From NCBI RefSeq assembly GCF_014197445.1, contig NZ_JACIFO010000011.1, forward strand, positions 1 through 64,000: a DNA stretch of 64,000 nucleotides. The letters run 5' to 3'. The notes below the pieces were generated by a model that did no database searches, was not told the origin of the DNA, and saw only the letters and a list, made by a program, of their open reading frames with translations. Below, one piece after another: positions 1-8,033 of the stretch. The translations under genes were made by a program, and so were the position numbers. Each line of letters begins with the position of its first letter. The first letter of the stretch is position 1. This stretch comes from Mesonia hippocampi. GTDB taxonomy: Bacteria > Bacteroidota > Bacteroidia > Flavobacteriales > Flavobacteriaceae.

Positions 1-170
1 AGTGGGGCGGGATGCCTTGCTTTATTGTTTCTTGTAAAAAAACGTTTACAGAAGTCTATATCTTCACTTTTAAGACACTCAACTATTAACTATTCGCTTA
101 ACTAATAAAAAAAATAAAGCCGCTTAAAACGGCTTATATAAAATCGATTTAGGCAAAATTATAGGCTTGT
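1..170. other. AT-rich leading segment without a gene
   Basis: No reading frame of recognisable coding character is seen here. The only structure is the hairpin listed at 117-135. The relaxase-like reading frame becomes recognisable at about 171, so the junction between this segment and the mobile-element remnant lies near 165-185. Confidence 0.5.
117..135 (-). terminator. Hairpin with T-rich tail on the minus strand
   Basis: Arms AAGCCG (117-122) and CGGCTT (130-135) enclose 7 bases. Read on the minus strand, the stem is followed by a T-rich run, as in an intrinsic terminator. It may have ended a minus-strand gene displaced by the insertion to its right, or a plus-strand gene left of the window. 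Confidence 0.5.
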
Positions 171-1084
171 GCAACGGTTACCATTGTTTCGACCTGCATG
201 GGTATTGACGGCAAGAAAATCCCCGATGATTACGACCACCCACGTTCAATGGCTATCTGTCGGGATTTGGAACAGAAATACAACCTGCACAAAGCCACCG
301 AGCATGAGCAGAAACAGGGCAATAAAATTTTCAAACCTGTTGATTATCAGCGTGGCGATATAAAGAGCCAAATTGCTTCGGTCGTCCGTCATTTACCAAA
401 GTATTACAGCTTTCCGACTATGGGAAGCTATAATGCTTTGCTTTCCCTATTCAACATCACAGCGGAAGAAGTCAAAGGCGAACGTAACGGTCAGACCGTA
501 AACGGATTGGTGTATGTGGCATTGGACGAGAAGGGCAACAAGGCAAGCAATCCGTTCAAAGCATCGCTTTTCGGAAAAGACGCAGGAGTTGCACAACTGC
601 AAAAACATTTTGAACAGTCAAAAGAGAAAATGAAAAGCAACCCTGCGCGGTCTGTTCTGAAAAACACAGTGGAGCTTGCCATTCATACTACAAGTAGTGA
701 AATGGATTTTAAAAAACAACTTGTAGAGCAAGGCATTAATACGGTTGGAACGACAACGGACGGATTTACGGTATAACATTTATCGACCACGAGAGCCGTA
801 GTGTTTGGAACGGTTCGGCTTTGGACAGAAACCTGTCAGCCAATGTGTTTAACGATTGGTGGAACAACGGAAACAAACCCGAACTGAAAACACGGGATAA
901 TCCTCTATCCAAAACGAACACAATGGACGATTTGCCAACGAAAGACCTTTTTGAATTTCTTTCAAATGAGCATTCGTCCAATTCCGATTTAGGATTGCTA
1001 AGCTTATTACCCGATGCACAGGGCGAGGACTACGAGGAAGAACAGTTTGCCAACCGAATGAAGAAGAAAAGGAGGAGGTTGTGA
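171..1084 (+). pseudogene. Relaxase/mobilization nuclease remnant (truncated and frameshifted)
   Basis: The reading frame resembles the C-terminal half of relaxases from Bacteroidota conjugative and mobilizable elements, which nick oriT and pilot the DNA strand. Recognisable pieces are VSTCMGIDGKKIPDDYDHP, IASVVRHLPKYY and YNALLSLFNITAEEVKGE. The N-terminus with the catalytic tyrosine is absent: an in-frame stop lies at 162-164 and no start precedes the conserved region. The first frame ends at 776; the continuation (ITFIDHESRSVWNGS, then SANVFNDWWNN) runs in another frame to 1084, so a frameshift lies around 755-775. The C-terminus is Lys/Arg-rich (MKKKRRRL). Family recognition is from memory; non-function is inferred from truncation plus frameshift. 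Confidence 0.8.
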
Positions 1085-1106
1085 AATATTTGTTTTATCT
1101 AATAAC

Positions 1107-1132
1107 AAAACCGACTTTATATCTTCGGTTTT
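1107..1132 (+). terminator. Intrinsic terminator after the relaxase remnant
   Basis: AAAACCG (1107-1113) pairs with CGGTTTT (1126-1132), with a 12-base loop and a following T-rich stretch. It lies 22 bases beyond the relaxase remnant stop. Confidence 0.55.
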
Positions 1133-1220
1133 TGCCCTCTTTTTCAGTCAGGTTTTTGATAATTCTTTTTTTGTGTCGTCCTGAAAAAATGATACAGGAT
1201 TAAACAAATAAAACTTTATT

Positions 1221-2066
1221 TCAAACAGTACAGATATTCAAATTTGTACTGTTTTTCTTTTTATAAGATTTAGGTATTAATTCTTGTTGCTGATGCATTT
1301 GGACCGGTGTTAAATAATGGTTTGACAAATGCGGCCTTAATTCATTATAAACTTTTACGGTTTGTTTGACCAAAATCTTTCTTGTATTCAAATCTACATT
1401 AAATTTATCAATATCATATTCCTGTTTTAATATTCCATTGATTCTTTCGGCTATGGCATTCTCATAAGGATCTGATTCTTGCGTCATGCTACAACGAATT
1501 TCATGTTTTTTCAATAGCTTTTGATAATCATCGGAACAGTACTGTAACCCTCTGTCTGAATGATGAATAAGATTCTTTATGTTTTCTTTTTTCAATGCCA
1601 TTTTTAGCGCATTTAGACAAGATGCTGTTGCCAAGGAATCCGACACATCAAAGCCTACAATTTTTTTAGAATAAGCATCGGTTATCAAGCTTAAATAAGC
1701 TGGGTTTTCTCTGTTTCCTAAGTATGTAATATCTGAAACCCAAACATTATTTGGTTTTCTGTATTGAAAATCTTTAATCAAATTTTTATGTTTTTTAAAA
1801 CGATGATACGAGTTGGTTGTTTTGTGATAACTTCTTCTAGTTTTGATTAGCAAATGATTAGCTCTTAGTATGTTGAAAAACTTATCTCTGCCAATTTTTA
1901 AATTTTCAAACTTCTCTTTCAAAAGAAAATACAGTTTCTTTCCACCCATTTTTGGATGAACCATTCGTATCTCTTCTACCCAATCCACAACCTGCTGTGC
2001 ATTTTGTTGTCGCTTTGTTCTTCGTTTTAAATGACGATAATAAACCTGTCGGTCCACCCCGAACAA
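1221..2066 (-). CDS. IS3-family transposase OrfB (DDE integrase)
   Basis: This is the catalytic part of the IS3 transposase, which cuts and joins the element ends. It has an N-terminal HTH_21-like segment (VHPKMGGKKLYFLLKE) and an rve/RNase H-like core. The acidic triad is visible as WVSDITYL, HHSDRGLQYCS and ENAIAERINGILKQEY. No ATG opens the frame: TTG at 2066 is possible, but conserved-looking sequence (ETISFSCELFGVDRQVYYRH) continues upstream. It is therefore probably made as an OrfAB fusion by a -1 frameshift at the C-AAAAA-G run where orfA ends. At 281 residues the length is usual, with no internal stops. Confidence 0.9.
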   Translation of the reverse strand: MFGVDRQVYYRHLKRRTKRQQNAQQVVDWVEEIRMVHPKMGGKKLYFLLKEKFENLKIGRDKFFNILRANHLLIKTRRSYHKTTNSYHRFKKHKNLIKDFQYRKPNNVWVSDITYLGNRENPAYLSLITDAYSKKIVGFDVSDSLATASCLNALKMALKKENIKNLIHHSDRGLQYCSDDYQKLLKKHEIRCSMTQESDPYENAIAERINGILKQEYDIDKFNVDLNTRKILVKQTVKVYNELRPHLSNHYLTPVQMHQQQELIPKSYKKKNSTNLNICTV

Positions 2067-2080
2067 TTCACAGGAGAAAC

Positions 2081-2509
2081 TTATGGTTTCTTTTTGTTCC
2101 TTTCGGAAAGATTCGATAGTTCGGGTGGTGAGTTTTTTCGTATATCAATTTGATATTCCTCTTCGGCAAGGTTAATCATCATATCGAAAATAATGGCTTT
2201 TTTATCAGCCACATAAGCCTGTTTTTCAAGAAAAGTCTTCTGTTTTTGCAAAAGCTTTACCTGAGCTTCGAGCTCCATAATTTTTTGTTCGGGTGACTTT
2301 GGCATATTCGATGGTGTTTGGTTTTCCCAGTCAAAGGTACCAAATTTTCTGAGCCAATTGACAACTGTGCTTCGAGCTTGGATGCCATACTTTTGGCAAG
2401 CACCAACAGTAGATAACTCCCCAGACTCAATTTCTTTGACAACACTCAACTTAAACGACATACTGTAATCGCGCTGAGTGCGTTTTACATAATTGTTTTT
2501 TTCTTCCAT
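2081..2509 (-). CDS. IS3-family transposase OrfA (HTH DNA-binding subunit)
   Basis: A small basic protein with a helix-turn-helix (MSFKLSVVKEIESGELS, then CQKYGIQARSTVVNWLRKFG) and a C-terminal leucine-rich coiled coil (MELEAQVKLLQKQKTFLE), the usual OrfA layout. It binds the IS ends and pairs with OrfB. An upstream ATG at 2551 would use a base outside the element as the A of the start codon and translate the terminal inverted repeat, so ATG 2509 (MEEKNNYVKRTQRDYS) is preferred; this gives 142 residues. It overlaps the extended orfB frame at an A-rich slippery site near 2085. Confidence 0.85.
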   Translation of the reverse strand: MEEKNNYVKRTQRDYSMSFKLSVVKEIESGELSTVGACQKYGIQARSTVVNWLRKFGTFDWENQTPSNMPKSPEQKIMELEAQVKLLQKQKTFLEKQAYVADKKAIIFDMMINLAEEEYQIDIRKNSPPELSNLSERNKKKP

Positions 2510-2550
2510 AATAACGATTTCTTTTTGTATCGCTATTTCAGGACGCGACA

Positions 2551-2783
2551 TTTCTTTCTAATAAAGATCATTCGGATTGACAAAGAAACGATCTTTTTTA
2601 TATGCGATTGACCTCGTTTTACAGCCAATTCCGCCAATTATAACTGGATTACAAATAGATATTCTGAAATTTAAAAACACTATCTCAGGGAAAACCCTTA
2701 GATGGAATTTCCGTGATTGCCCCGATAAAAACTTATGGACAGCAGCCTAACTTTGCTCCCGAAAACTTTAAATAACATTAGCT
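2551..2783. other. Intergenic region between the IS and the surface-protein block
   Basis: No gene fragment is recognised here. The region carries the promoter element at 2748-2755 for the next gene. Confidence 0.4.
2748..2755 (+). promoter_or_regulatory. TAnnTTTG -7 element (TAACTTTG)
   Basis: It matches the Bacteroidota housekeeping -7 consensus TAnnTTTG and lies 28 bases before the ATG at 2784. No TTG lies at the usual 17-21 base spacing; the nearest is 28 bases upstream, so the match is partial. Confidence 0.4.
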
Positions 2784-3287
2784 ATGAATTTAAAATTAAC
2801 ATTTTGTGGAGTTCTATTAAGCCTTGGGGTTGCATTTTCTGCCCAAGCACAGGAAAAAACCCGTATAGGTGCATTTTTCGCGTATGGAACGGAAATAGAA
2901 AACATAGGTATTGGTGCCAACGCAGAATTTCCAATTATGGAAAACCTGACCATCTCACCTTCATTGATCTACTATTTCCCCAAAGAAGAATATAGTGTTA
3001 AGGTGAATTGGTTTGAAGTAAACGCCAATGCCAATTATTATTTTGTCAATCAAAACAATATGAGCGTGTATGCTTTGGGCGGATTGAATTACAATAGCGT
3101 GAAAGTTTCTTTTGATGATGCTTGGCTTGGTGACCATTCTGCTTCAGACGGCCGCTTTGGGCTAAATCTTGGAGGTGGGGTCAACTTCAAAATTGATGGA
3201 AAAATCACTCCTTTTGCCGAGCTTAAATATGTCATTATAGACGGTGGGCAACTGGTAGCAGGAGCAGGAGTAAAGTTTAATTTATAA
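2784..3287 (+). CDS. Small outer-membrane beta-barrel protein
   Basis: A 167-residue exported protein. Residues 1-22 are a signal peptide with cleavage likely after SAQA, before QEKTRIG. The rest alternates polar and hydrophobic residues in short strands rich in Gly, Tyr, Phe and Asn (IGIGANAEFPIMENLTISPSLIYYF) and ends in GAGVKFNL, as in 8-strand OmpW/OprF-like barrels. A terminal aromatic or Leu is typical for barrel insertion. It is the first gene of a co-directional block of exported proteins. The cargo or role cannot be told from sequence. Confidence 0.75.
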   Translation: MNLKLTFCGVLLSLGVAFSAQAQEKTRIGAFFAYGTEIENIGIGANAEFPIMENLTISPSLIYYFPKEEYSVKVNWFEVNANANYYFVNQNNMSVYALGGLNYNSVKVSFDDAWLGDHSASDGRFGLNLGGGVNFKIDGKITPFAELKYVIIDGGQLVAGAGVKFNL

Positions 3288-3366
3288 TAATAGTTAGAAA
3301 ACCAGAGGTGAGTTAACAAGTAAACGCAACCCCAAAAACAAAAAATGTAATATAAAATAATTAGAT

Positions 3367-4602
3367 ATGAAGATTTTTTTAAACAAACAAACACAGAAAT
3401 TGGCAACGCTTACCGTTGCTTCGCTAATACTGTTTTCTTGTAGTAGCGACGATGACGGCGTGGATCCAGTTACCCCAATAGTAGAACCTATCGTGCTGGA
3501 TTGCAGTTATTTTGATAAAAACCCTGACGTTCATTTGACTGATGATCCCAATGCCCCGGTAGATTATATTGTCACCTGCGACCCCATGACCAGCGGAGAT
3601 TTTATAATAGATGCCGGAGTGGTAATAGCGTTTGAAAGCGATGCCGGACTACGCTTAGGAAAATATGCAGACGGTAAAATACAGATGAACGGTACTGCCG
3701 ACAAACCGATTATCCTGACCGGAACGCAAAAGGACAAAGGCTCGTGGAGAGGTATTCAGATTTCCAGCGACAACCCTGCGAACCGAATGGACTATGTAAC
3801 CGTGGAATATGCCGGACAAACCGGTCGCAACGGCTGGGGACTGCAAGGTTCTCTTATAGGTACCTATGGTGCGGTATTGGAGATGAACCATTGTACGGTT
3901 CAGCACGGACACCTCATTGGATTTCACTGGTATAATAATTCAAAATCGTTAACACTGTCCAACAGTACCTTTACCGGTAATGACACACCGATTGAAACCT
4001 CTGTAAACCACATCAACTCTATCGACGGAACCAGTACCTACACAGGCAACGTAAACAATTATATAAAATTAACGAGCCACGATGTTTATCAAGATGTAAC
4101 CTTTCATAAAACCGATGTTCCTTTTCTTTCCACAGGCTTCAAGCCCGATAATGGAGCCAAACGTAGGTTTACATTTGAACCGGGAACTACATTGCTGATG
4201 GAAGCCGGCAGTCAAATTAGGTTTCAAAATGCTTTTCATTTCAACCACGAAATCATTATGGTGGGAACTGCGAACGAACATATCACGATTAAAGGAAAAG
4301 AAGACGTGGCGGGATATTGGGAAGGTATTCGAATTGACGCTAACACCAATCCGCTAAATGAAATCGTGTTCTTGGATATTGCCAACGCGGGGAGTACCAA
4401 CGGATATCCTAATGGCGCTATTCAGTTAGAAAGCAGTTCAATCTTTTTGAAGATGAACAATGTGAACTTTATTAAATGTTTTGAGTATGCGGTAAGTATT
4501 CAGCATCCAAGTACTATTAATTTCAGTTTCAGCAACTTCAATTTAGACAACACACCCAAAATGTTTTCGAACTGGAGTGGAGTTGAAATATTACAAAATT
4601 AA
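3367..4602 (+). CDS. Right-handed beta-helix surface lipoprotein
   Basis: A 411-residue lipoprotein with lipidation Cys25 in the lipobox ILFSC. The sequence right after it, SSDDD, resembles the lipoprotein export signal that sends Flavobacteriia lipoproteins to the cell surface. The body repeats the pattern (K)PIILTG, WRGIQISSD, MDYVTVEYAG and, in the second half, HITIKGKEDVAGYWEGIRID and NEIVFLDIANAG. These are two related parallel beta-helix modules. Such lipoproteins usually bind or process glycans or act as adhesins, but no catalytic motif was recognised. A hairpin terminator follows at 4644. Confidence 0.75.
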   Translation: MKIFLNKQTQKLATLTVASLILFSCSSDDDGVDPVTPIVEPIVLDCSYFDKNPDVHLTDDPNAPVDYIVTCDPMTSGDFIIDAGVVIAFESDAGLRLGKYADGKIQMNGTADKPIILTGTQKDKGSWRGIQISSDNPANRMDYVTVEYAGQTGRNGWGLQGSLIGTYGAVLEMNHCTVQHGHLIGFHWYNNSKSLTLSNSTFTGNDTPIETSVNHINSIDGTSTYTGNVNNYIKLTSHDVYQDVTFHKTDVPFLSTGFKPDNGAKRRFTFEPGTTLLMEAGSQIRFQNAFHFNHEIIMVGTANEHITIKGKEDVAGYWEGIRIDANTNPLNEIVFLDIANAGSTNGYPNGAIQLESSSIFLKMNNVNFIKCFEYAVSIQHPSTINFSFSNFNLDNTPKMFSNWSGVEILQN

Positions 4603-4643
4603 TACCGCAAAAGCACAACCTCTTATATATAACATTCAACAGG

Positions 4644-4673
4644 CGGGAGCGGTGCTTGTATAGTATCCTCCCG
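4644..4673 (+). terminator. Intrinsic terminator
   Basis: CGGGAG (4644-4649) pairs with CTCCCG (4668-4673) and is followed by TTTTTT. It ends the beta-helix lipoprotein transcript. Confidence 0.7.
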
Positions 4674-4743
4674 TTTTTTACTGATTTTAGAAAATGGTAA
4701 TTTATAATTCTAACAAAAAAATGTAACACTTAAAAAAAATAAG

Positions 4744-5829
4744 ATGATAAATTATTTAAAACAAAACAGATTCTACGCTATACTGCTATGCAGTATATTG
4801 GTGTTTTTTTCCTGCTCTAAGAGTGATGATACGCCTTCACCGGATGATGACATCCCCCCATCAGAGCCCACCTCCGATGTTTATGTAGCAGGGAATGAGT
4901 ACAATAGTAGTTCCGGAATAGGTACTGCCGTACTCTGGAAAAATGGCACTGCCCAAAGCCTGACCGATGGATCAACTGATTCCAGAGCCTTTTCTGTAGC
5001 AGCCTCTGGCACTGATGTATATGTAGCTGGATACGAAGATAATAGTGCCGGAACACCTGTCGCCAAACTTTGGAAAAACGGTGCTGTCCAAAACCTGACC
5101 GATGGATCAACTCCTGGCTATGCGCGTTCGGTAGTGGTCTCCGGCACCGATGTGTATGTAGCAGGATTTCAAATGAATAATTCCCGAACACGCTATATTG
5201 CCAAACTTTGGAAAAACGGTGTTGCCCAAGACCTATCCGATGGTACTAACTCTGCAAATGCCTATTCGGTAGTGGTTTCCGGTGCAGATGTGTATGTAGC
5301 TGGAGATGAATCGAATAGCCCCGGAAAGGTTGCCAAGCTTTGGAAAAACGGTGTCGCCCAAGACCTCTCCGATGGTACTAACAATGTCTATGTCTATTCG
5401 GTAGCGGTATCCGGAACCGATGTGTATGTAGCAGGATATGAAACGAATAGCTCCGGAAACCCTGTCCTCACACTTTGGAAAAACGGAATGGCCCAAACCC
5501 TCTCCAGTGGTGAAGACTCTGGCTATCCCCCTACTGTTTCGGTAGTGGTCTCCGGTACCGATGTGTATGTAGCGGGGTATGAAAAGAATAGTGCCGGAAC
5601 ACGGGTTGCCACACTTTGGAAAAACAGTTTTGCCCAAACGCTCTCCGGATCCCGTGCCAGTTCGGTAGCGATCTCTGGTACTGACGAGTATGTAGCCGGA
5701 GTTAAAATAAATAACTCAGGAACAGAGATGGTCGCCAGACTTTGGAAAAACGGTGAAGCTCAAGATTTGCCCAGTGGCTCTAGCCTTGCCGAAGCCACTT
5801 CGGTAGCAGTGGTACAGGCAGAAGAATAA
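4744..5829 (+). CDS. Lipoprotein with seven WKNG repeats, probable 7-bladed beta-propeller
   Basis: A 361-residue lipoprotein (Cys24 in LVFFSC). After a short Asp/Ser/Pro-rich linker (about 25-42) it consists of seven repeats of about 45 residues. Each has the order DVYVAG, an Asn/Ser-rich turn, (A)xLWKNG, AQxLSDG and SVVVSGT; the sixth has WKNS and the seventh opens DEYVAG. Seven blades is the usual number for a closed propeller, so a propeller fold is inferred. Repeats are also close at DNA level, which suggests recent duplication. No active site is seen; a binding or adhesion role is plausible. A paralogue lies 14 bases downstream. Confidence 0.75.
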   Translation: MINYLKQNRFYAILLCSILVFFSCSKSDDTPSPDDDIPPSEPTSDVYVAGNEYNSSSGIGTAVLWKNGTAQSLTDGSTDSRAFSVAASGTDVYVAGYEDNSAGTPVAKLWKNGAVQNLTDGSTPGYARSVVVSGTDVYVAGFQMNNSRTRYIAKLWKNGVAQDLSDGTNSANAYSVVVSGADVYVAGDESNSPGKVAKLWKNGVAQDLSDGTNNVYVYSVAVSGTDVYVAGYETNSSGNPVLTLWKNGMAQTLSSGEDSGYPPTVSVVVSGTDVYVAGYEKNSAGTRVATLWKNSFAQTLSGSRASSVAISGTDEYVAGVKINNSGTEMVARLWKNGEAQDLPSGSSLAEATSVAVVQAEE

Positions 5830-5843
5830 AACTTAAAAACCAA

Positions 5844-7148
5844 ATGATGAAAACACAGTTTACACGATACAGAAGATACGCGGGAATGTTACTTTGCAGT
5901 GCACTCCTGCTTTTTTCTTGCACCAAAGAGGACGGATCAGATCAGGAACCCGACCCAACAGAGAAGTCAGGACTTATGCTTACCGCATCTGCTACTGAAA
6001 TAAGTATGGGAGATGAGGTAACTTTTGAGGTGACACTCGAGGGTGAAGCCACCGATGCCGACATCTATGTCGACAATGAAAAAATAAGCGGTACGAGCTA
6101 TGCTTTTGACGAGACCGGGAGTTATCAAGTTATGGCCAAAAAAGAGGGCTATATAGATAGCGATCCGGTGCAGATTAAGGTAAAAATGTCAAAAATGGAT
6201 GTGTATATCGCTGGAACTGGGGGTAAAGATTATAAAGAAGAACACTTCGCCAGATACTGGAAAAACGGTGTACCAGTTATTCTTAAGGGAAGTGACCTTG
6301 ATAAACCAGACAAAACTGAAACTGCAATGTCCATCATAGTGGACCAAGGAGATGTTTATGCGGCAGGATATTCCCACTCGGAATCCTATGGTGATGCAGT
6401 ATACTGGAAAAATGGAACCATGGTACAACTGGAAAAAAGTCCAGGCTCGGGTTCAACTTACACAAAGGAAATTGCCGCTTATAATGGAGATATCTATATA
6501 GCTGGTAATGAATACAACCCGGCTTCAATAAGTGTTGCCGTATACTGGAAGAATGGTACGATTGTACAGCTGACTGACGGAACAAAAAGTGCATTTGCAC
6601 GTTCAATAGTCGTAGATGACGGAAATGTTTATGTAGGAGGCCATGAAGTTTTCGGAGCAAACGAAATTGCCCGATACTGGAAAAACGGCACACCGGTAGA
6701 TCTAACAGATGGAACCACAGATGCGGGCATAAATTCTATATTCGTATCAAACGGAGATGTGTACGCCGTTGGATATCGAGATAATGAAGACGGTAAAGCG
6801 ATTGCTATGTACTGGAAAAATGGGGTGAAGTCAACGCTGAGCAGTGCAACAACACACGCATATGCAGAGGATATATTTGTCGAGAACGGAAATGTATATA
6901 TAATAGGAAGGGTACTTAATGCGTCTTTCAAGTGGGAGGCAACTTTCTGGAAAAATGGTACGCCTGTAGTGCTTTCCGAAGGCGATAACGACGAATACCC
7001 AACCTCTATAGCTATACATAATGGGGATGTTCACATCGTTGGATATCAAACTACTGGAAGCGGTTCGATTGCCAAATACTGGAAAAACGGCGCATTAGTC
7101 CCACTCGAGGAAGCTTTCAGGGCAAATTCTATATATTTAGATTATTAG
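5844..7148 (+). CDS. Lipoprotein with Ig-like domain and seven WKNG repeats, probable beta-propeller
   Basis: A 434-residue lipoprotein (Cys26 in LLLFSC, followed by TKEDGSD). Residues of about 45-112 look like a bacterial Ig or PKD-type domain (MLTASATEISMGDEVTFEVT, ending DPVQIKVK). Seven repeats follow, with core DVYxAG ... YWKNGTxVxL ... SIxVxNG, parallel to the preceding gene but diverged at DNA level. It lies 14 bases after the upstream paralogue, so the two are probably co-transcribed. Fold inferred from repeat number; function unknown. Confidence 0.75.
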   Translation: MMKTQFTRYRRYAGMLLCSALLLFSCTKEDGSDQEPDPTEKSGLMLTASATEISMGDEVTFEVTLEGEATDADIYVDNEKISGTSYAFDETGSYQVMAKKEGYIDSDPVQIKVKMSKMDVYIAGTGGKDYKEEHFARYWKNGVPVILKGSDLDKPDKTETAMSIIVDQGDVYAAGYSHSESYGDAVYWKNGTMVQLEKSPGSGSTYTKEIAAYNGDIYIAGNEYNPASISVAVYWKNGTIVQLTDGTKSAFARSIVVDDGNVYVGGHEVFGANEIARYWKNGTPVDLTDGTTDAGINSIFVSNGDVYAVGYRDNEDGKAIAMYWKNGVKSTLSSATTHAYAEDIFVENGNVYIIGRVLNASFKWEATFWKNGTPVVLSEGDNDEYPTSIAIHNGDVHIVGYQTTGSGSIAKYWKNGALVPLEEAFRANSIYLDY

Positions 7149-7262
7149 TTTGAAGGGGATTAAAAAAAGTGAGCGTAGAGGTCTCCTAAAACAGATCTGA
7201 GGCGTGGTCAAAGTCTGTGGATGGTGATTTGAATCCCGGTTCAGACAATTGAAAATTAAAGA

Positions 7263-7303
7263 TCCTCCCCCAACCCTCTCCTTTGGAGAGGGTTGGGGGA
7301 GGA
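7263..7303. repeat. Perfect 19-bp inverted repeat with 3-base loop
   Basis: TCCTCCCCCAACCCTCTCC (7263-7281) and its exact complement (7285-7303) flank TTT. No T-tract follows on either strand, so it does not look like a standard terminator. The pyrimidine/purine-segregated arms resemble small dispersed palindromes seen in Bacteroidota intergenic regions (from memory). Confidence 0.8.
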
Positions 7304-7399
7304 GGATAAAAGGAAGTTTTACAAAGAATTAGCTAAAAAACGCGGATTCTGCTATAAAATAGTATCTTTAGCATTCTATGGTTTTAACCCTAACTAATC

Positions 7400-8023
7400 A
7401 TGATGAAAATTTTACTTGCAGACGACCATTTTCTTGTATTGGAAGGCTTAGAGGTGCTATTGTCCACTTTTGAATTTGTAGAAAAAACACAAAGCGTGTT
7501 GAATTATATGGAACTAAAAGATGTTTTAGAAAAAGAAAACTTTGACGTTTTACTGCTCGACATTCACTTTGGCAAACACGACGGCAGGGAAATCATTCAG
7601 GAAATCAGGCAACTGATGCCTAAGATGAAAATTATTGCTCTCACAAGCCAATCGGATTCCGTAACCATCAAATCGTCCGTAAACGCGGGTTTTGACGGTT
7701 ATCTGTTAAAAATTGACAGCAGGAAAGATATTGAAAAAGCACTGAAAGCGGCAATCAACAACGAAAAATATTACAGCCCAAAAACGCAACAGGCGTTTTT
7801 TGAAACCCAAACGTCCAAAAGCAAAACCGTGCTGACCGAACGTGAAATAGAAATTTTACAGTTGATTGTAAAGGAAAAAACCACCAAAGAAATCGCCGAG
7901 GAGCTTTGCCTGTCCAAAAAAACAATAGAAACGCATCGCGGAAACATTATGCTGAAACTCGAAGTGAAAAACATTGCCGGAATGGTAAAAAAAGCCATTA
8001 TGCAAGGGTTGGTAAACATTTAA
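7400..8023 (+). CDS. NarL/LuxR-family response regulator
   Basis: A 207-residue cytoplasmic regulator. The receiver domain (about 1-120) has the acidic pair D8/D9, phospho-acceptor D54 in VLLLDIHFG, the switch residue in ALTSQS and the conserved Lys in GYLLKID. The C-terminal LuxR-type helix-turn-helix (about 142-200) reads LTEREIEILQLIVKEKTTKEIAEEL then SKKTIETHRGNIM. It lies 10 bases before the histidine kinase gene, so the two form a two-component pair. By position it may control the surface lipoproteins upstream; that is inference. Confidence 0.92.
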   Translation: MMKILLADDHFLVLEGLEVLLSTFEFVEKTQSVLNYMELKDVLEKENFDVLLLDIHFGKHDGREIIQEIRQLMPKMKIIALTSQSDSVTIKSSVNAGFDGYLLKIDSRKDIEKALKAAINNEKYYSPKTQQAFFETQTSKSKTVLTEREIEILQLIVKEKTTKEIAEELCLSKKTIETHRGNIMLKLEVKNIAGMVKKAIMQGLVNI

Positions 8024-8033
8024 AACAAATTAT

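Larger units (their letters stand above)
1174..2550 (-). mobile_element. IS3-family insertion sequence, about 1.38 kb
   Basis: Two overlapping transposase frames on the minus strand are bounded by related ends. The left end starts TGTCGTCCTGAAAAAATG at 1174; the right end, read inward on the minus strand from 2550, starts TGTCGCGTCCTGAAATAG. The ends match well once a two-base indel is allowed. Size, two-frame layout and the DDE protein fit IS3. Flanks (TTG on the left, TTT on the right) show no clear target duplication. The element looks complete. Confidence 0.8.

Noticed and set aside
4817-5637. Long minus-strand frames opposite the first WKNG-repeat gene
   Set aside because: They are shadows of the repetitive plus-strand gene; residues repeat with the same period and have no domain character.
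4744-7148. CRISPR-like array from regular DNA repeats
   Set aside because: The repeats are coding, in frame and about 135 bases long, with no short repeat-spacer structure. No CRISPR array was seen elsewhere.
7160-7260. tRNA-like segment with TTGAATCCCGGTTCAGAC
   Set aside because: No acceptor or anticodon stem can be formed around it, so it is not a tRNA gene.
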